NCBI GenBank assembly: GCA_008360955.1
Contig: LUCM01004871.1
Coordinates: 7,352-71,351 of the forward strand
Source: Fasciolopsis buskii
Taxonomy: Eukaryota > Platyhelminthes > Trematoda > Plagiorchiida > Fasciolidae
Direction of reading: 5' to 3'
DNA: 64,000 nt
The position numbers were made by a program, and so were the translations under genes. The notes under the pieces were generated by a model. It was given only the letters and a program-made list of their open reading frames with translations. It was not told where the DNA came from and did no database searches. Below, piece after piece: positions 45,448-58,289 of this stretch (position 1 is the stretch's first letter; each line of letters starts with the position of its first letter).

Positions 45448-45813
45448 TTACATCCAGTAGCAATGTCGAACAGCATGGGCAAAGCCTACTCTGTCATTTT
45501 GGTGGGTTTGGTGTGTGAAAGGCTGAACAAGGTAACGGGAAGCAATGAAGCCAATCGGATCATTGATACACTTGTAGTTTGTCTTCTCTGCGTATTGCAG
45601 AATGTGTTCACTTATTAACAACGACCGCTCGCTAATAATTACAAACAGTGTTCTGTTATTTGTTGTCAACTTCAGCGATAGCAAATGATTCTTTTTTAGT
45701 GAAATTTTTTTCTCTATGTCTTGGCTGCATAAAAGATCCCCAATTTTTCGTTCAGAAATAGCCCCTAAAATTATGGTAACGACCGCCGAGTTTTCATCAC
45801 TACGTATTTCCAA
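45448..45813 (-). CDS. Unidentified open frame, minus strand
   Basis: The frame reads LEIRSDENSAVVTIILGAIS, ERKIGDLLCSQDIEKKISLK and LLSLKLTTNNRTLFVIISER, ending QNDRVGFAHAVRHCYWM. It is about 120 codons with protein-like composition. No initiator ATG opens it, and in-frame stops occur upstream, beyond about 40 more open codons (IRTTEDKHKFAQKSINRK). It could be an exon or a decayed mobile-element ORF. I do not recognise the family. Confidence 0.3.
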   Translation of the reverse strand: MEIRSDENSAVVTIILGAISERKIGDLLCSQDIEKKISLKKNHLLSLKLTTNNRTLFVIISERSLLISEHILQYAEKTNYKCINDPIGFIASRYLVQPFTHQTHQNDRVGFAHAVRHCYWM

Positions 45814-46359
45814 TCGTGTTATGTGGAATAATCTGATAATTTTTCTGTTTATTGACTTTTGGGCAAATTTGTGTTTATCCTCAGTAGTTCTAATAACTTC
45901 CCATATCTTTCAAATGGGTGTCATCGATATGGCTTTCGTTCATCCCAGAAATCATTTTATAGTTGAAATCCATTCAGTTTTTCTACATTCACAAATCGAT
46001 CCAGTACCAACTTTAGCCAATGGAAAAACCGGTTTCTCACCTCACCTCAAAACCTTACAGTCGTCATCCTTTTCTATTTATTTTTTTAAATTTCTACTTG
46101 CTGATTGTATAGAATAATCGCCCTGTAACTGGCGACCTATACAACTGTTCCGTCCAGCGATTGTTTTCATCGTGTTCCACTTGCTCCTCATGAACAGTGG
46201 AAAATCTCGAATAGTCGAATACGTTTATAGCCCACATTGCATCGTACCCTATTCGTGGTATCTGCAATCAAATACCGAAAAGCTAACAGAAATCAAACTG
46301 CACAAGTGGACTGTTCGAAGTGCTGTGAATGAAAGCGGCAGGTCCTCGATTCGTTTTGT

Positions 46360-47110
46360 CCATGTGTGTATGTGTGTGTAAAGTTGTCGTCGTTACTGGT
46401 ACGACCATGCTCACAGTTACCCTACTCCGGTAATATTAATGTTATCAACATTTCAACATCGTCTGCCTCACTTATGTATGCTACCACAATGAGCTATCTT
46501 ACCTCTTAGCGCCACTTTCCGGCAAATTCATCATTCTGTCCTACCATCCTCTGTCCCCCATCGAACATCGTCATCCACTGTATCTCGACATGCGATTTTG
46601 GCAGTCCTAGTCTACTCGTCTGATCGACCTTACTGTGGTCTCGTGGCCACCGATGAGCTCATTGGCCAACTGAATACTGGCATGCATGTGTGTGTCTGTC
46701 TGTGCGTGTGTGCATGCGTATGTACAGATAGCCCAAACGAAGAATACAACAGCGATAACAACAAAGGCAGCATTGATTATCCCCAAGGGAAGCCCATATC
46801 GGACCATTTGGATTCAGCACAGTAAAGGCACGGCCGGTCTAACGACTTCGTTGTTATGCTGGTTCTTATTCTCGTTATCATTACTGCTTCGGGTCCGCCT
46901 TATTCTCCCCTTTCTTGTCTATCTCCTGCTAGGCGGTCCCTTGGGCTCCAAACTAAGTGAATTAAAGAACTGCTGGTTTACCATCTTCCTCCTTCGGGTG
47001 GTTCGCGCAAATGCTCGCGTCATGTGAGCTAGGTCGACAGATTGGTGGCTGTTAACTCAAATCGCGCTGCAGACATGTGTGTTTGAAAAGAATAAAATCA
47101 GTTTGAAAAA
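46360..47110 (+). other. (TG)n-rich stretch with a possible poly(A) signal
   Basis: Alternating TG/TGCG runs occur at 46362-46380 and 46680-46725. A plus frame at 46686-47027 has a hydrophobic middle (LLCWFLFSLSLLLRV) but lies over the TG run and looks non-coding. AATAAA at about 47091, followed by A-rich sequence, could be a poly(A) signal of an unrecognised transcript or repeat. Confidence 0.3.
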
Positions 47111-47201
47111 ACAAAAACCATCTGAATGGGTCTTGTTGCTTTGCAATACTCCCACTTTCATCTCGCCTGTTATCATTTTAACTAACGTGAATATTGAGAG
47201 A

Positions 47202-47700
47202 TTAGGTGTCCCAATTTTCATCGTGTATTATCAACATCAAACGGGCCATTAAGAAACCATGGAAGCCACTATACGGTTGTTTCACCATAGCCGCGAAGCC
47301 GTCCGGGCCTAAGAGAAGTCGTTCATTCGTTATTCGTTCTGCCAGATCACCGGTTGCTGGCGCAAAGTAATGGACTCCCACGTTAGATTCCTTTTCTGTA
47401 TATGCCCTAATTACGACGAGGCCTTGAAACGACTCACAGAACTTGACTATCTGTTCAACGAGATCCACTCCGAGCAACCCAGCGGCCAGGATATTCGACT
47501 CACACTCGTTCGTTCCCATTTTGGGCACGATGGACAGGCACGTGCTAGTGACTCCTAACGAGGATTAAGTGGAAAATATGAAGGGATTAAACAACAGATT
47601 TGCCGAAAGCAAGCTTACCTGCTTGTTTCATATTCACAAAGATAAAATGACTGTATATTGATTGCTTCCATGACTCCCTAATGGTGAATTGTGCGCTGAA
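47202..47700. other. Tails of SINE family 1 flanking a two-way open stretch
   Basis: At 47249-47283 lies the inverted family-1 tail ('ttaagaaaccatggaagcc') and at 47671-47690 the forward tail ('gcttccatgactccctaa'). Between them both strands are open for 60-100 codons (minus GTNECESNILAAGLLGVDLV; plus YDEALKRLTELDYLFNEIHS). Neither is recognised. Confidence 0.35.
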
Positions 47701-47879
47701 ACGGTGTGATGGACGACCGGTCCATATGTTATTGTTTTGTGTAGACTTTTACGAACAAAAGTGTCACAGTTTCATTGAAAAACCTCAGGGCAAAATAAGT
47801 GACATTTATCACCTTGCAAAGACGAAGAAAAAATTAAAATCTTCGAGGAATGATATGAGCATATCAAAATAGGTTGCTT

Positions 47880-50480
47880 AGGGAGTCGGCTGAAACACGG
47901 TCACTATTTGTCAAGATGCATGCTAATTATGAGACAGTAGAGTTTCTATAAAGATTGATTCTGGAGGATGTGGAACGAAAAATGGATCGTGTTGAACTAT
48001 GAGAGCGACAGTTTGAAAGCTCGTTGTGCAGAGAATGTTTGGGATCCGAAAGCATTTTGTTAGCAAATTTCTCACATGCTGATAAGTGCTGATAACACAG
48101 ATTGAAGGACAACTCAGTTAGTAGTATGAAAGACACACGGCTAGTAGCTGATAGCTCCCAGCGAAGGATTTCAAAGTCTCTTTTAAGTAAACCTGAAATA
48201 ACAGCTAGAGACCAGTAAAAAAGGATTGGGAAAACACATTGGTACAAAAATCTGGAGAGGGTGCTTTGTTTCACGTTGTAGTGTTGACGCTTCCTGATTT
48301 GAAATGACAACCGTCGGAGATTCTTTACACAGGTAGAAATGTAAGAAGTCCATATCACATTTTTATCAATAGTAACTCCTAGATATTTCACAGAATCAAT
48401 CCTGGTAAATGTTTCTGAGTTTATGAAAGATGGTTCAGATGGGTAGTCTGACCGAGAGGGAAAGATCGAGAGAACAGACATTCGAAGCATTTAGATGTGT
48501 TGAGATTTAAACTAGCTCGCGCAGAGAAGTCGTAAATAGAAGATAGGTTGTTGGAAAAACTTTGAAAATCATCGTTGTTCGGAACGGCTTGAGAGAGGGC
48601 AACATGAACAGCATAATTAAACAGATCCCACGGGGAGCTGGTTGATAAGTTGCTGGTATAAGTGTAGAAGAGATGCGGTCAAAGAATGGCACCTTGTAGC
48701 ACGCCTGAGTTGTTAACCAACGGTTTCGAGGTTTTATCGTCCATTCATGTGCACTGGGTTCGGTTAGTAAAGTAATCAGACAGCCATGCTAATGGAGAAC
48801 TGGGACAACTAGATGTTTCCAGTTTGTCAAATAGAAGAGACTATGGAACCAAATCAAGTACCGACGAATAGTCTAGAGAGGCGCAACGCAGATTTCATTG
48901 ATGCGTCTAAGGACTTACAAATGTGGTGAATAGGGGAGGCACCAGCGTCCAACGCGGACCTTGTAGATTTATAGGCAAAGTAGAGAAGGTCGTCCGGGGG
49001 ATATATAGACGAACGCAGGTATTTAAGACCAGAAGATGTTAAAGCAATGGCGCGAAAACGTTTTGTTAAAGCAATAGAAGTGCTAGATTTTGGGATGGGA
49101 ATAACAGTGGCGGGTCCTCCAGCAGTCAGAAACAGAAGACGAGCTTAATGATTAGTTAATCAGCAAAGTGAATGCATCCGTCATAGGCACAGCATCATGC
49201 AGGGATAGGCGAAAGCATGGTTGATGCTGTCGACATCCCCAGAACATTTCACTTCTCTTTTGCTTAACACACACAGCAGTCAAATGCTTTGCCGTAGGAA
49301 TCGATTGTTGTTACCACCCAAGAGTTGGCTGACAAATGTCGTATCAATGCGTTTGATTTCAGATTTTATTATTAGGGTGGAAATATACTGCACACTTAAG
49401 TTAATACGGAATTTGTAGAAGTTCTCCTTGCGTCTTTTTGGAGATTTTAGTTTCGGTGTCGTCGTACGGCCATTCAAGACGACTAGGTTTTCTGAGGGGC
49501 AGCAGGTATGAAAGATTGCTTTGGCCGTCTCTGTGGGAAGTCTGATATTGTCATTGAGTCGGGGTTCAAAAGGGAAACAGGTAGATGTGAGTGAAAGGAA
49601 TTTCTGAAGAAGAGTAAGGTTATTGTGTGAATAGTTACGGAGGCGAATTTGGATTTGATTTGTTTGCCTGAATGAATGGAAAGTTGACCGAGAGCGTATC
49701 TTGGATTTTAACAGAAGCAGACAGTGATTACTACTTGAGATGGTTGCACGTAGTTTCAGGGCAGATAAATCAAGGTGGTTGGTTATAACTAACTAAAATG
49801 GAGTTGCCTCTGTTGGGAGAAACTCAGAGGTCAGTCAAATCAAAGACAGTCAGTGGTAGGGTAGATGTGTGATTGAAACCAGCTACAATAATGTGCAAAC
49901 TATCGTCCAGGTGAGGAACAATAGATGCTAGAAAAGAATTAAAGACATAGATGATATTCTGTTGCGAGGTAAAAGAGCAATGCATAAGTTCGTTATGATC
50001 GTACTGGTATAGCGGGGTAAACTGGGATGACACTATGTTACGAGACGGTCGATTCCGTTTACGGAGTACGTGTAAACAACTTCGGACTTGGCAGCCCAGA
50101 ATTAGTTTGTGTGTTGCCACACTGCTATCAGTCTCCTTTTTGTTCGTAACTCAGACCTGCCGGTGGAGTCTGGAAATGACACAAGTGTGAACATGGATCG
50201 GTGATTGAAGTGTGAAGGACAGATGTGATAGTATCGTAAATAGAGAGCGAATAGTGGTACTCGATAATGGCGGAATGGAGATCTTGGCCGGAAGGGTACA
50301 TTCAAGAGCTTCCTGCCAGCCAGCACGAGTGCTTCTTTTAGATGGATGAGGTGCATCAATGCGTGATCCCAGTTCATATTGAAAGACGATACAGTTTTTA
50401 AACGGTAATAATTCCGATTCACCGTAATGGCGAACGGAGACCTTAATTCGACATGAATTCTACAAAATGGTGATGGAATT
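47880..50480 (-). mobile_element. CR1-group LINE (endonuclease, RT, 3' end), inactive
   Basis: Minus-strand domains in order: endonuclease (FLASIVPHLDDSLHIIVAGF then NHTSTLPLT, about 49840-49960, the GDFN site missing its Asp), RT N-terminus (FRAIALTSSGLKYL, LLYFAYKSTRSALDAGASPI, about 48900-49060), motif A remnant (LDYSSVLDLVP), NRTQC, LVNNSGVLQGAIL (about 48700), motif C where YADD reads YAVH (48604-48615), then VKYLGVTIDKNVIWTSYIST and LRRLSFQIRKRQHYNVKQST (48300-48400) and an ORF end at 47927 (STRSIFRSTSSRINLYRNST). The mutated catalytic box and stops show that it is dead. It is a different family from LINE copies A and B. Confidence 0.85.
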
Positions 50481-51920
50481 GTAGCGCAGTGGAAGTGCTG
50501 ATCCCTGGCTCTTGGTGGCGCTTAATAATTAGCAGGGATACTGGTAGTTGCACTCCCTTTGCGTCTCTCGTTATCGTGAGCAAATTAAACGTTCTGCACA
50601 TCATTTTTGATCGAGAACTTGTTTTGCGTCTCCCAGTTCACCTCTATCCGAAGTTTGCTCACTTCGGAGCACATTTGATGAAGATGATGCCTTAGTAGGA
50701 TTACTAGTCAGCTTAGACGTATGCGGATGCTGCTTTTGATTGATGCTCTCGCATATTGTATTATGGTCTACACCATTGCAATTTGAAGTAGTTGCAGATA
50801 GATCAGAGGTGAAGTTCGTGTTTCTGTTGACTATACAAGTACGTCACTTAATTGGTCTCGGTCAAATTTAGGAGCGAATTCCCTGTAAATTCAACGGAGG
50901 TTGTCACACTCGTTCTTACTGAGTGTGTCCTGTTCAAATGCTGCACTTAGGGACCACAGATCTATCCAAGTTAATTTTGCTATGGTCACCAGTTATTAAT
51001 GCCATCATTCAATCTATTTCGGCGCTATATTTATTGCCACTAAAGTAATGCATACGGTTTTATGACTGGATCCAGAAATGTTCAAATTGAATTTAAAAGT
51101 TCACAAATATACTTAGAAGGCTATCATTTTGAGTACCAGTCGCGCTCAAGTTTGTTGCTCTGTTCCGAACCTGTCAATTCTATATGGATCAACGTACCAC
51201 GAAGCGAGAAACTGTAGTCTGGATTTTTCCGTCCATTTAAGCTGCACTTTGCACTAGACTACTTGACTACTTGTCAGTAGGCAAACCGACAAAAAACCAT
51301 CCGACTTAGTTAATCTGCATTTTTTGACTTAGTGCCATGATTCACTCCGATAAGCTTAACCGTGAAACCCGGATTATGGATGAACAAACATCGCCATGCA
51401 TCAAGTCCTTTCAACTTTAGAAAACCAGCTGACGAGATTGCCTTCCAGCAGTCTTATTTCATGCTACACTGAGCTGACACTGCCAATAGTAAACTCCGTC
51501 GCACTGGAGGTTGGGTCCATCGCGCTACTAACAGAGCGAAAAATAAGTCTAGATTGGTGCATACAAAGAACTTTGAAGAATTACAAAATTCACCGATCCT
51601 ACTCGTCTCATTAGTACTATTAACACGGAATACTAGACGTTATAGCTTATCGAACGCCATAATTTTTCACACTCACAGATAAAAAACGTGAGTGTATCAG
51701 GATGTCTTCAACAGCCTAACAGACTCAGTTGTGCTCTAGCGAAGTATGGGTTGCAGTTTTCAAAACCAACTAATTAAATGTTAGCATTTTCGGCACTTTC
51801 GATTTTCTAAAACATTGACGAAACTTTCATACTGATCCATAACTTTTACGAACCTCACACCTGCCGTGCGTGTTTCCCCTCTAATCGCCCTTCTTGCTGG
51901 ACTTGAATAATTACGTTGAA
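50481..51920. other. No gene recognised
   Basis: At 50485-50560 'ttgtagcgcagtggaagtgctg' is slightly tRNA-like. Otherwise no exon, repeat family or RNA was identified. Confidence 0.4.
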
Positions 51921-51923
51921 TAG

Positions 51924-51970
<47 letters not shown>
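51920..51970. repeat. (TA)n microsatellite
   Basis: GTATATGTATATATATATAT continues as alternating TA to about 51969. Confidence 0.95.
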
Positions 51971-52789
51971 CAAGATATTTCGTGGTTTTTTCCTTGTGTG
52001 AGCCGTTTTCTAACTGAAACTGGCTATTTTTTTCATCCCAAATTGAATAATGAAACTGTCGTTCATGTTTCAGTCACCAATGCATTATGAGAAATTCCAC
52101 TTCCATCAATAAACTGATCAAGAAAAACTTTGTAAATCCCCACATACCACTGTTTGTGCTAAATGCAGCACCACTATTTCTAGGAATACATTCAATTAAT
52201 CTCAGCCTGAGACAGTAAACAAACTGATCTGCTCTAACTGAAACCCACGAGATGTATAAACCATTTTAAAAGGTGACGTTATCAAAATCAATGTGATCGC
52301 CCATAGCTTACACGTGACACGCAATCGCTCCCATCACAATCGTGCTGATCGCCGGAAAATCAAGGAAATATTGAATTTCTTGATCTGTATTTTCTCGGAC
52401 TTCTCTCATTGACTGCCTCATCACGGCATTTCCGGAAGTCCATCCCATATTAGCATGTTCACTTACTCCCAGTTACTAATTTCGAGAGTGATGAAATTGG
52501 TTCCTGTGGAACCAGGAGTTGCAGTTTTCCGACAATTTTAGTGTTTCGCTGTTTTATCGATTTTAATTAATGACCTTCTACCAAAACGTGGTGCCAAGAC
52601 GCTCACGCCCCACTAGACTTTCCATGTCTGTTTGGTATTTGTGCGAGCACTTTTTTGTGCTTTTATCCTCTGATCGTTCCGAAAGACTATGAGGGGTGTA
52701 AAATACATAGTATTTTTGTAAGTGGGCTTAGGGAAAACTGCCTTTTACCTACTAAGGAGATAATTTGTGGTTCTCGACTTACGCGAGAT
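51971..52789. other. No gene recognised
   Basis: AT-rich sequence without a recognisable exon, repeat or RNA gene. Confidence 0.4.
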
Positions 52790-53160
52790 GACCCAAATCT
52801 AAGCCTTCGATATTAAGAAATCATGGAAGCACAGTACAACTGTTTCATTCTTGTTAGGAATCATGAGCAATGCGTATCCACTGCGCCCGAACTGGGGCGC
52901 AAACCCGGGCCGATCGATTCTGAGTCGAACGCGTAAGCATTGCGCTAGTGGGCAGACTCTCAGCGGTTTGTTGAACTTCATCACATATTAAACCTATCCA
53001 TCAGTGATTTGCACGGCCACGGGCCGCTAGCGGATAGCAATCGACCCCTACTGCAGGTAGCCGGAACACGATAAAGGCTTTTGACATTACCTATACAGCT
53101 TCACTACTTGGTACATGTTAGTAGTAGGAGATTGATGGTTTTCAGGAAATAATTCATCAT
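52790..53160 (-). repeat. SINE-like repeat family 1, copy
   Basis: Read on the minus strand: a head ('gaattatttcctgaaaac', 'caatctcctactactaac'), 'ggggtcgattgctatccgct', 'gcaaatcactgatgg', 'gttcaacaaaccgctgagag', the tRNA-like core (TAGCGCAATGCTTACGCG, then CCCGGGTTTGCGCCCC, a B-box match) and the tail ('attcctaacaagaatgaaac', 'gtgcttccatgatttct'). It abuts the next copy tail-to-head. Confidence 0.7.
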
Positions 53161-53530
53161 GTGATATCATTGCTCAGCTTACGATTAAGAAGCCACGGGA
53201 GCACAATGCAGGTGTTTCATCCTTGTTAGGAATCAGAAGCAGTGCATATCCACGGCGCCTGAACTGAGGCGCGAACCCGGCATGAACGATTTTGAGTCGG
53301 ACGCCTTAGCCATTACGCCAGCGAGCAGACTCTCAACGGTTTGTTGAACTTCAGCACATGATGTTGCACCTATCCGTCACTGATGATTCCTAACAAGGAT
53401 GAAACGGCTGTACTGTGCTTCCATGGTTTCCTAATCGTGAGTTGAGCGATCATATCACATGGTGAATTGTTTCATGAAAACATTCAATCTCCTACTACTA
53501 ACTCACCTTCGTTATTCATGGTTTGATCAG
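53158..53530 (-). repeat. SINE-like repeat family 1, copy with second inverted tail
   Basis: On the minus strand the core TGGCGTAATGGCTAAGGCG and GGGTTCGCGCC gives good A- and B-box matches. The tail lies at 53158-53234. On the other side, 53385-53460, the same tail recurs in the opposite orientation ('gattcctaacaaggatgaaa'...'atatcacatggtg') and runs into a forward head to about 53510. The unit is therefore a near-palindrome with about 76-bp arms around a tRNA-like centre. Confidence 0.7.
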
Positions 53531-53879
53531 ACGAGCTTGCTGTCGGACTCTGTGCATGTTTGTGTCTATGCATGCGTCATGCTTCTTTCATCTAACTCCA
53601 TCGTTCGCATTTTGTATCATTCATTTTTCGCTCGTTCCTTGGCCATTTAGAAACTCGTTGACCTGGTCAGGTCACGAGTGCGGCATTGCAATGCATGAAT
53701 TGTCTGCAATGTTCCGTTTTGTCTCGTCCGATGGTGGGTGAGTAAACTGAAGCACGTGATCATGTCTCACATAAATTTTACTGCTCGATTCAACCACGAC
53801 TATGACTATCGGGACCCCGATATACCCCCACCATCCATGTCTGTTGGTCGAAATCTGATATGTGAGTGATGTGGGTATG

Positions 53880-54430
53880 AAATTGTTGCGTACTGATTAG
53901 TCCGATTGGCGGTTTGGTTAAGTTTGGCGACCGAGGGCGGCAACTAGAAACCGACGCCCAGGAACTCGAATGGCAATGCTTAATAACTCAGGGAAATTTC
54001 GAGGTGATCGACCAAGTAGTGTCTCCCACGCCACACCTCGCCGTTTTTTGCTAGCTGTGGCATTAGTATCAAAGGATGAATCAATCCATAGGGTGTCACA
54101 TTCTCCTACCCTTCAGTTTATCACCAATCAATACAATAATCAAATCGCGTATTCACTCAACACCTTTTTTGATGGTCGATGGTCACGTGGACTAGCCATC
54201 TGTCAGCCCAAAGAGCTCCCGGCTACTTTGGTGACAGATGGCAATTCGCTGTCACTTAGCCTGTCACCGAGCTTGATCTAAGATGACCTTGTGTGGTTTC
54301 ATGTCACTCTAAATTCCAGGATCCCATTTACGAGTTTCCTTCTCTTCCCTCCTCCATGTAAGTTGGTCCCATTAGCCATGAGACATGCCCCTTCCATTGC
54401 ACCCACGTTTCAGGCAAGTCGGTAGAAAAT
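53880..54430 (+). repeat. SINE-like repeat family 2, partial
   Basis: The segment 54280-54430 ('gatgaccttgtgtggtttca', 'ctccatgtaagttggtccc', 'gccatgagacatgccc') matches the bodies at 37150 and 44650. The upstream part (53880-54280) contains 'ggcaactagaaaccgacgcc' and an unrecognised open frame at 53970-54281. Confidence 0.45.
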
Positions 54431-57400
54431 CTCTTCATCAGCCTCGTACATGTTTGTTCGAATTTGTTAGAGTACTGTAGTTATTTGTCCATTTTATGGA
54501 TATCATCGTTTCCCAGATTACATACGTTCTCACGTTAGGTATCATTTGCATCGAGTCCGGCTGGATTTGTTTACTGTTTGCAAAATTGTGACTCCATATA
54601 GCAGCAAAAAACGGTGAAAATAACAAGTAAATTCAATGCTCCTAGCGCTACTGACGCTTCGTATGTCGTGTATCATCTTGTTTCTATTTGTTTATTCATC
54701 CGTCTAAGTCCTGACAAATTTCTGTTTCCATCCCTGTCTTTGGGTTCCATTATCAGCATTATTATTACTAATGTGTTTACAAGTTCAATACCGCACACGC
54801 GGTGTGAACCACGGTAAAACAAGTATTTGTGTTGTGAAAAGTCTCGTGGCTGGCGCATGTCCCAATCTAATAGCTGGTTTTAAAACCAGTCCGTCTAGTT
54901 CTAGTAATGAGCGACATTTCTGCTTTCGAACCTTCTCGAGCAAAACTTTTTTTCCAGATGCCAAACTTCCACTTCCAATATATCATTAGAACTCATTGGT
55001 TGAATCTCGTGCCCGAAGTGAGTGGTTCCGTTTTTCCCTGTTTGTTCACACTGGACACCATTTTCCTTTGAATAGGGCTGTCCGTGACATCTGACTGACT
55101 AACAAAATGCACGACTTGACTGACTCTTTTTTCCTCGTTGAGGGAGTCACCTGACCAAAAGCCTACGAAGTGACCGCTAGAAGTGGTAGATAAGGAAATG
55201 GCGGGGCTGTGCTTATCGGTAGTACCTGCAAACGAACCCACGGAAACCGGATAAGCTAAAATGATCAAAGGGTCCATAGGCTCTCGAATGCATTCTCAAG
55301 AGTGTCGGGCAGACTATTTCAGAGAGCAATTCAGTTGACCCACTACCACAATGACTGCGAGTGAACCGATGCACGTAAATGCCATTCCTTTAGAAGGAAT
55401 GAGGATTGTCCGCGAAAGTGCTTCATGGAAAAGCACAGGATTGTTCAACCTGATGAGTTCTCTCTGTCCTTCCTCAGGGATAAAAGTGTAATCTTAGCAT
55501 TATAATTAACACAACTCTCGGGGTCTATCTGGGAAAATAAGCGCATTCCTGATGATCGGTATGAATGGATGATTGTACCGAAAGATGACGGATCCTGCAG
55601 TGAAAGTTATATAAGATTTCATTTGGTAAGTATTGCATTGAAACTGCTCGCGCTCATTGTTCTCGGTCTACTACCCAGTGCTCGTGATGAGTGTGCTCGT
55701 AGAAATCAAACCGGTATCCGACTTGATCGGGGTAGTAATCAATGGGGTTTGCGGGGTTTTTCTTTTCATTAAACCCTATACATCAAAATAACTTAGTTGA
55801 GTGTCTTCGTAATTCACTTGGGTAAGCATGGCCGTGTCGGCGTCATCTGGCCATGGAACAGTCAATCCATGTCCAAAAGCTCGTGCGATTCGCGGTAAAC
55901 ATACGTGTCTCTCTTACTTCAACCACTTGATTAACTAGTCTAATTTGTCTAATGGCGGTGACTACCGATGATCTGCATACCCACTTACTCGTCCACACAG
56001 ACACGTAAGTATGTAGAGACCGGCAGACAAACTCGTGTGGGTATTGGCCCGTCCCTTAGCTCATGGGAACACAAAATTTCTCAGAATCCCCGTCATCCGT
56101 ATCACAACATCCGATCGTGTTATTTGCCGCCGTGTCATTCTTTTCTGCTCCCAACTTTGTCCTTTTCTGTACACACAAACACGTGGACATCGACCACCCA
56201 GAATTTGATGGATAGACGAAGCCATTGTGATATTCACGCGAAAGGCAAGTTAGTGTCCCCTTTAGTTGTTCTAATGACCTTTATCCCTATACCCACTGAT
56301 TGGTTTTCACCTGACACCGCGTTGGCCCTACACGATGCAATCGGGTTCCGTGTCAGCGTGATAATGGGGCGTTAAAGGCGAAGGCATGTTTGTTTGTGTT
56401 TTTGGTAGGTGTAGATGTGCCTCGGTCCAAAAACTTGGGGGTCAGACTCGAAGATCCCTCCCCTCTCGATTTTGAATCCCATTTGGGACTCAACTGAAGT
56501 GGGCTGTGACTGGGTCCCAACGTCCCGGATGAAACAGTAGTGTCACTTTTGTGGCTTGCAATAAGTGGATGTTAATAATACATTGGTGAATCATTTCATA
56601 AATTTCAAACAGTTTACCACCATTCGACGAAGTCGACCGGCATTGGAAGATTGAGTTGATCCAAGTTTGAAAACGTATCTTGACGAGGTTCACTCCACCC
56701 ATGGCTATCACCCCACGCACAGTGTGTGCACGTTCCCGTCTGATCTACGGGGCCACACCAATGAGTCTCGAGCATCCTCAATTTTCATCATATTACCGGT
56801 AAGGTCACTTAATCACTACAAATTCTATCTTTTTCCATTAATCAGTATTTATATGGAAAAATAAATCATTTGCATAAATTTTGGGGAAGCGATCGTCTCA
56901 GTTTGACTGTTGATGACGGGTTTCCCTTATTAGTAATCCACTGGTATTTACGAGCGGAATTCACTTGCATTACCGGCTATAAAACATTTTGGCCGGGGTT
57001 TTTGCAATTTTTAATTGGTGACTATAAGGTCGTCAATCTCGGTTGGATTCGAACCTATAGTACCGCATAAAGCTGTTTATTATTCCTTATGGTTCAGCTT
57101 GGCCACACGGCGAACCGAAATGCTAGGGCACCACGGCATTGCACTGGATTTTTATCGTGGGGCGTTGCCGTACATTAATGGTTATTTTTTTCTTATCAGA
57201 ACCGACCGAATGTCGTGATGGTTCTCATACACAGGTGCTTCTTTTGCAACCAACAAAGACGATTCTCATGTTTGTGAACGAGAATACTTTATTCCGGATT
57301 CTTGTTATCTATCTTATCTGTTGGTTGTCACACGCCCACGTCCACTTTGCATGGGCGACGAACACTACAGGCTGATGCAGAGAAACCAATCTTCCAGTAT

Positions 57401-58285
57401 GTACCACACTCCCTCACCCAGGATAGGATCCACCCTCGATTGTTATCTTGACAAGCCAAACAGAAAATTCAGTCGAAACAAATGGTACTGCCGTCCTTTT
57501 TTGCGTTTCCTTTGATCTTCATATCACAGTGACGCATGCTCAACTTGGTGGCTCCATTTTCGATAAACTCAGCTGGAATGTGTATAATACATGTAGTTCA
57601 TTTTTAACCCCACTCTTCATGCGTCCCTTTTTCGTTCTTGTTTTTCTCATGCATAAAAACATTCACAGTTGCGTGTTCGGTTTCCATTAAGCATTTGTGC
57701 ATATCGGGCAAACCAAACTTTCGTGCATGTAATCTGCGATTTGTATGTTATTCCACACACGCACATACACACACAGGCTTTTGTCCCATTTCGCTATTTT
57801 TAAATCAGGAAGTGTCTACCGTCATAATTTGATTCTTTACGATCTTTTCGACTTGTTGTCAGATCATTTTTACCGTGCAGTTGCGGCTTCAATTCAGCCG
57901 TCTCAGCCTAGAACGGAATAAAATGTACATTTCCAGACCGTTTAAATCTCAGAAAAGCGTATCGCATGTAAATGTTTCAACCTAATTGCGTAACTCGCCA
58001 GCTTACCACAAGTTGGACCAATAGTTATGTTCAGTGAAAAAAGTGTCTCTATTCCAAGTCGATAAATATCTAGAAAACCCTCCAGTTAGAGATTCACGTC
58101 TTTTTTGGGCAGTATAAATCGTTTGAGAGACAGTTTGCACTCTTACAGTCCCAGATTCTACTAGACGCCTGAGCCGGTGTAATATCAAAACCAGCATGAT
58201 CCGGGAAGTCCATATACCAGAGAGACAAGCTCTGTCATCCATTAGACTTCAAATCCTCCGTATTTTCCGTCGATCACTTACCATT
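54431..58285. other. No gene recognised; a few weak frames
   Basis: Frames that could be exons but match nothing include minus 54993-55277 (Ser/Thr-rich, SVGSFAGTTDKHSPAISLST), plus 55569-55632 before a GTAAGT donor (MIVPKDDGSCSESYIRFH) and plus 57139-57220. A (CA)n run lies at 57755-57776. No SEC13 C-terminal exon was seen. Confidence 0.35.
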
Positions 58286-58289
58286 CACG

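Noticed and set aside
55968..56375. 135-codon plus-strand frame as a gene
   Set aside because: No recognisable motif, repetitive Ser/Thr/His composition, no supporting splice sites; kept as unassigned sequence.
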